DNA from: Halobacteria archaeon AArc-dxtr1
GTDB lineage: Archaea > Halobacteriota > Halobacteria > Halobacteriales > Natrialbaceae
DNA: 64,000 bases
Direction of reading: 5' to 3'
Assembly (NCBI GenBank): GCA_025517425.1
Contig: JAOPJY010000002.1
Location: forward strand, 310,001-374,000
The position numbers were made by a program, and so were the translations under genes. Position 1 is the first letter of the stretch, and each line of letters starts with the position of its first letter. Below, piece by piece: positions 61,150 through 64,000 of this stretch. The notes beneath the pieces were generated by a model. That model searched no databases, was not told the DNA's origin, and saw nothing but the letters and a program-made list of their open reading frames with translations.

Positions 61150-63396
61150 TCACGAATCTGGCTCGAAGGCGTCCTCGAACACCATCCGTTCGGCGGCCCG
61201 GAGGTGGTGGAGGAAGGTCGATCGGGAGACCCCGAGGGTCTCAGCCACCTCCGACGCGTTGGCCCCCTGTGGTCGATCGAAGAAGCCGGCGACGACCGCG
61301 GCTCGGAGGGCGGTTTCCTGTTTTTGGGTCAGCGTCTCGAAAACGCCCGGTCGATCGACGTCGACGGTTCGGTCGTTTCGCGATCGGATCGTCGCGTCCG
61401 GCCAGTGCGTCCGGATAGCGCCAACAACCTCACTGACATCGGTCTGGCGGGGAAACTGCACCACTGCATCCACGCGATCGGCGTCAGCGATGATAGACAT
61501 GCTCACGCCACCGTATCCGCGCAGGACGGTTCCCAGCGTTGGCGGGTCGAATTGCGCCTGGAAGACGGTGGTGTCTCGCCGCGTCGCGAGGTGAGTAACG
61601 TCCTGTACGGCGTCGAGATCCGCTGCAGCTGACTGCACCGCATCCCCGTCTACGTCGATAGCTTCGACCAGATAGGTGCCCTGCTCGTCACCCGTCGAGA
61701 GTTCGTGGGCGACGAAGCGGGCGGTCTCCGGAATCGACGCTGCCCCCGCGAGATTGAGGAGGACGTGGTCGGCGGTGAGTCGGAGTTCGATCTCGGTCAC
61801 CGTCTTCGTGGTCAGCGCCGACCGCTGTCGGTACACCTGGCGCTTGAACGCCAACGCGTCCGCGAACTCCGTCAGTAGCTCCAGTTCGCCGTCTTCCAGC
61901 GGCTCGGTCCGGACGACAGTGAGCGCGCCGAACATGAGCCCGTCGTGTCCAAGCGGGAGCGAATGGACGCTTTCGAGCCCACACGCCGCCAGCGGGACGG
62001 CCGGGTCCGCGTCGGGGCCAGTGCGGCTCACGGTCACGGGGTCGGCCGTTTCGAGGACGCGGCTGGTGACCGCATCGCAGTGGCCGGCATCGTCGGCCGT
62101 CGCCTCGAAAAAACCGCCGTCCTCGCCGAAGCGAGCGAGAAGATCGGCCGGAGCGCGTCCGTGTGTGGAGCGCTGTGCGACCCAGGCGGCCGCGTAGCCG
62201 TGTTCGTCGACGAGTAATCGGCAGATGCTGTCGGCGATCTCGCGTTCGGTCGAGGTCTCGAGGACGAGCCGGCGAATCGATTCCTTGCTGTCGCGCTCGC
62301 GTTCGGCGCGCTCTCTGGTCCGCTGCAGGGAGTGGTGTTGGGCTTTCAGCACCGTGATCTCCGTGAGCGAAATGACGCTGCCGAGTGCAACTGGCTCGCC
62401 CAGGCGACGCTGGCGTCGGAGATACCACGCCGCCGCGTCGCCGTCGCCGACGTGGATCTCCGATTCGGTTCCGCCATCGGGTTCGGCCCGGTCGTCCTGG
62501 AGCGCCGGTGGAAACACCGTCTCCGTGCGGTCTCCGATCGCCCACGGCCCCGTCCCGTGTGCGTCGAGAAACGCCGCCCCCGCGTCGTTAACGTCGACGA
62601 TGCGACGCTCGTCGTCCAGGACAAAGACGCAGTCGTCCATCTCGTCGACGACGCGTTCGCGGGCGACCGGAATCAGTCCGAGGAAGTTGAGCTTGAACGC
62701 CGCGGTGCCGATGATCGCCATCCCGACCGCAAAGCCAACCGGCGTCGGATCGAGTTCGGGGTGGAGACGGACCCCTGCGAGGAACGTCCCGTTGACGACC
62801 CAGGGAACGATCGCGCCAAGTAGCAGTGCAATCGTCTGACTCCGATAGATGTGCTTGGTGGTGAACGTGAACTGGACCAACAGCACCGTCGCGATGAGGT
62901 ACAGCCCCCACGAGTACGGGATGTGGATCCCGTAGAACCACGCGCCGCCGCGGGAGGCGATCACCGGGGTCGCCTCGGCGGTGTAGAGCCAGACCGACTC
63001 GTAAAAGAGTCCGTGTGAGGCGTTCGTCAGTAACAGCACCTGGGTGAGGACGGGGACGACGAGCAACGCGCCGAGGCGCCGTCGTGAGAGCAGGTGTCCG
63101 CGTCCGGTAAAACACACCACGAACGCGAAGACGGCGACCGGGGCGACGGTCACGCCAACCCAGGAGAGCTGCGTCCAGAGCAGTTTTGCCTCCAGCCCCG
63201 GCGAGAGGAGCCGACCGACGTAGCCGATGGCCCACAGCGCAAGCGTCAGCGAGACGACCGCAAAGGCCCGCGCGACGGGCTGGCTCCAGCGTGTTCGGAA
63301 AATAGCGGCTGCGAACGCGGCCGAAATCACACCCGCGGCGAGATAGCCCGCGAGAAACACCAGCGGCGCGAGTTCGCCGGGGAGCGTCGGTTGCAT
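61150..63396 (-). CDS. 7TM-PAS-GAF-Bat-type HTH regulator
   Basis: 748 residues. Seven transmembrane helices (about 8-235) resemble the N-terminal 7TM domain of histidine-kinase-like sensors. A PAS-like domain with MDDCVFVLDDERRIVDVNDAG comes next (about 245-350), a GAF domain (about 375-515), a Bat-like regulatory domain (about 540-670) and HTH_10 at the C-terminus: LTQKQETALRAAVVAGFFDRPQGANASEVAETLGVSRSTFLHHLRAAE. Bacterio-opsin-activator relatives regulate transcription by redox or light. The seven helices make it membrane-bound. The gene lies upstream of and in the same direction as the giant adhesin gene. Confidence 0.88.
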   Translation of the reverse strand: MQPTLPGELAPLVFLAGYLAAGVISAAFAAAIFRTRWSQPVARAFAVVSLTLALWAIGYVGRLLSPGLEAKLLWTQLSWVGVTVAPVAVFAFVVCFTGRGHLLSRRRLGALLVVPVLTQVLLLTNASHGLFYESVWLYTAEATPVIASRGGAWFYGIHIPYSWGLYLIATVLLVQFTFTTKHIYRSQTIALLLGAIVPWVVNGTFLAGVRLHPELDPTPVGFAVGMAIIGTAAFKLNFLGLIPVARERVVDEMDDCVFVLDDERRIVDVNDAGAAFLDAHGTGPWAIGDRTETVFPPALQDDRAEPDGGTESEIHVGDGDAAAWYLRRQRRLGEPVALGSVISLTEITVLKAQHHSLQRTRERAERERDSKESIRRLVLETSTEREIADSICRLLVDEHGYAAAWVAQRSTHGRAPADLLARFGEDGGFFEATADDAGHCDAVTSRVLETADPVTVSRTGPDADPAVPLAACGLESVHSLPLGHDGLMFGALTVVRTEPLEDGELELLTEFADALAFKRQVYRQRSALTTKTVTEIELRLTADHVLLNLAGAASIPETARFVAHELSTGDEQGTYLVEAIDVDGDAVQSAAADLDAVQDVTHLATRRDTTVFQAQFDPPTLGTVLRGYGGVSMSIIADADRVDAVVQFPRQTDVSEVVGAIRTHWPDATIRSRNDRTVDVDRPGVFETLTQKQETALRAAVVAGFFDRPQGANASEVAETLGVSRSTFLHHLRAAERMVFEDAFEPDS

Positions 63397-64000
63397 TCAG
63401 TACGTCCAGGATGGGTTTGAACTCAAGTTAAGAGTTCGGGGTCGATTCGGGCACGGCTCCGATGAGGGGCGACAGACGCGTCTCGCGATGGCTGCCGCCG
63501 TCGCAGTCGGTGAAGCCCGTGTTCGCGACGCGCAGCGTCGAGGTCGTCCCCATGCACAGCAGTACGGCGACACAAGGAGTCGGAGGCAGCAACGAACCCA
63601 AATCGCGTCCCACCGGCCGGAAGCCGCGGTTACCAACCGGTGATGAGCGACACCACAACCCCTCGTCGGACAGATGTTCGTTCTGGAAAGCGATTTTTAG
63701 AATAGACGGTGTCTCGGTCGTGTTTGAACTGGGGCGAGGGCGGTGAGGCCCGCAATCTCGAGGCGAGACGGGAGGGGCAGTTCGTCGTCGGCGAACGCAC
63801 GATCGACGCCGAGACCGTCTTTTCGGAACCCCGATGTGCGCATCGGCCAGGCCCCCGAGACCGTCGACGACCATTCCACTCGCAGCTGGTCGCGAGAAAG
63901 GATGACTGGCGGTCTATGATCGGCAGTCGACTGTGGGCAGACGAGCGGAGTAGGTCTCGTAGAGATTCACTCGAGAGGTGGCCGACACCCGTGCTCTGGA
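63397..64000. other. Right edge: 604 bp without supported gene
   Basis: The segment has several stops in all frames and only short open frames (up to about 149 codons on the minus strand from 63874), Arg/Ser/Thr-rich and not recognised. Decayed remains of a transposase or another gene are possible but I cannot identify any. No tRNA was seen. Confidence 0.4.

Noticed and set aside
63428-63874. 149-codon minus-strand frame near the right edge as a possible transposase remnant
   Set aside because: No recognisable transposase motif or inverted repeat; composition is Arg/Ser/Pro-rich and seems random.
1-64000. CRISPR arrays, tRNA or rRNA genes
   Set aside because: No regularly spaced direct repeats with unique spacers and no tRNA T-loop or acceptor pairing was found on inspection; a tRNAscan or Rfam search could still reveal a missed RNA.

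Overview
The window is high-GC haloarchaeal chromosome. The proteins are strongly acidic. The gene families are typical of Halobacteria: a PGF-CTERM surface protein with a TIGR04207-like signal, a Bat-type HTH, Tfx, UbaA, FAU-1, DUF373, short zinc-ribbon proteins and an Azf-like glucose-6-phosphate dehydrogenase. TATA-like boxes often sit about 26-28 nt before start codons, as in leaderless haloarchaeal genes. I saw no rRNA, tRNA, CRISPR array, intact transposon or prophage. Most of the window looks like ordinary core chromosome. The envelope genes are the accessory-like part.

Layout. 1-3.7 kb: purine salvage (NCS2 permease fragment and hypoxanthine/guanine phosphoribosyltransferase), an ABC-2 exporter pair and an SRAP protein. 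3.8-16.6 kb: an O-antigen-ligase-like membrane protein, Azf, deoxyhypusine synthase, Nif3, a GT87-like glycosyltransferase, FAU-1 with a small partner, PrsW-like protease, NAD synthase, riboflavin synthase and an M24-like protein without visible metal ligands. 16.6-30.4 kb: a UvrD-like helicase, small zinc proteins, UbaA, a duplicated membrane protein, an SDR without YxxxK, Tfx, a TRAM protein, an isoprenyl diphosphate synthase, a PAS histidine kinase, DUF373 and a radical SAM protein whose 3' end is duplicated downstream.

30.6-41.8 kb is an envelope cluster. It holds a membrane-tethered winged-helix protein with four extracellular 85-residue repeats, a secreted protein, a type IV pilin-like protein, a probable S-layer glycoprotein with an unusually long coiled-coil stalk, a divergent PKD/HEXXH surface protease and a lipoprotein. 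41.9-47.2 kb holds sugar genes: a ROK kinase, a UDP-sugar epimerase, and glmS with a glmU-like gene, which could feed surface glycosylation. 47.5-52.6 kb has two UspA proteins, membrane proteins and a rhodanese lipoprotein. 52.7-61 kb is one gene for a giant GLUG/Ig-like adhesin of about 2,670 residues. Next to it is a 7TM-PAS-GAF-Bat HTH regulator.

No unmistakably new multi-gene system was found. The best leads are the S-layer protein with a coiled coil and its divergent protease, the radical SAM protein with a CX4CX2C cluster and duplicated tail, the metal-ligand-less M24 protein overlapping a helicase gene, and the giant adhesin beside a membrane-bound Bat regulator. All family assignments come from reading motifs; no database search was run.
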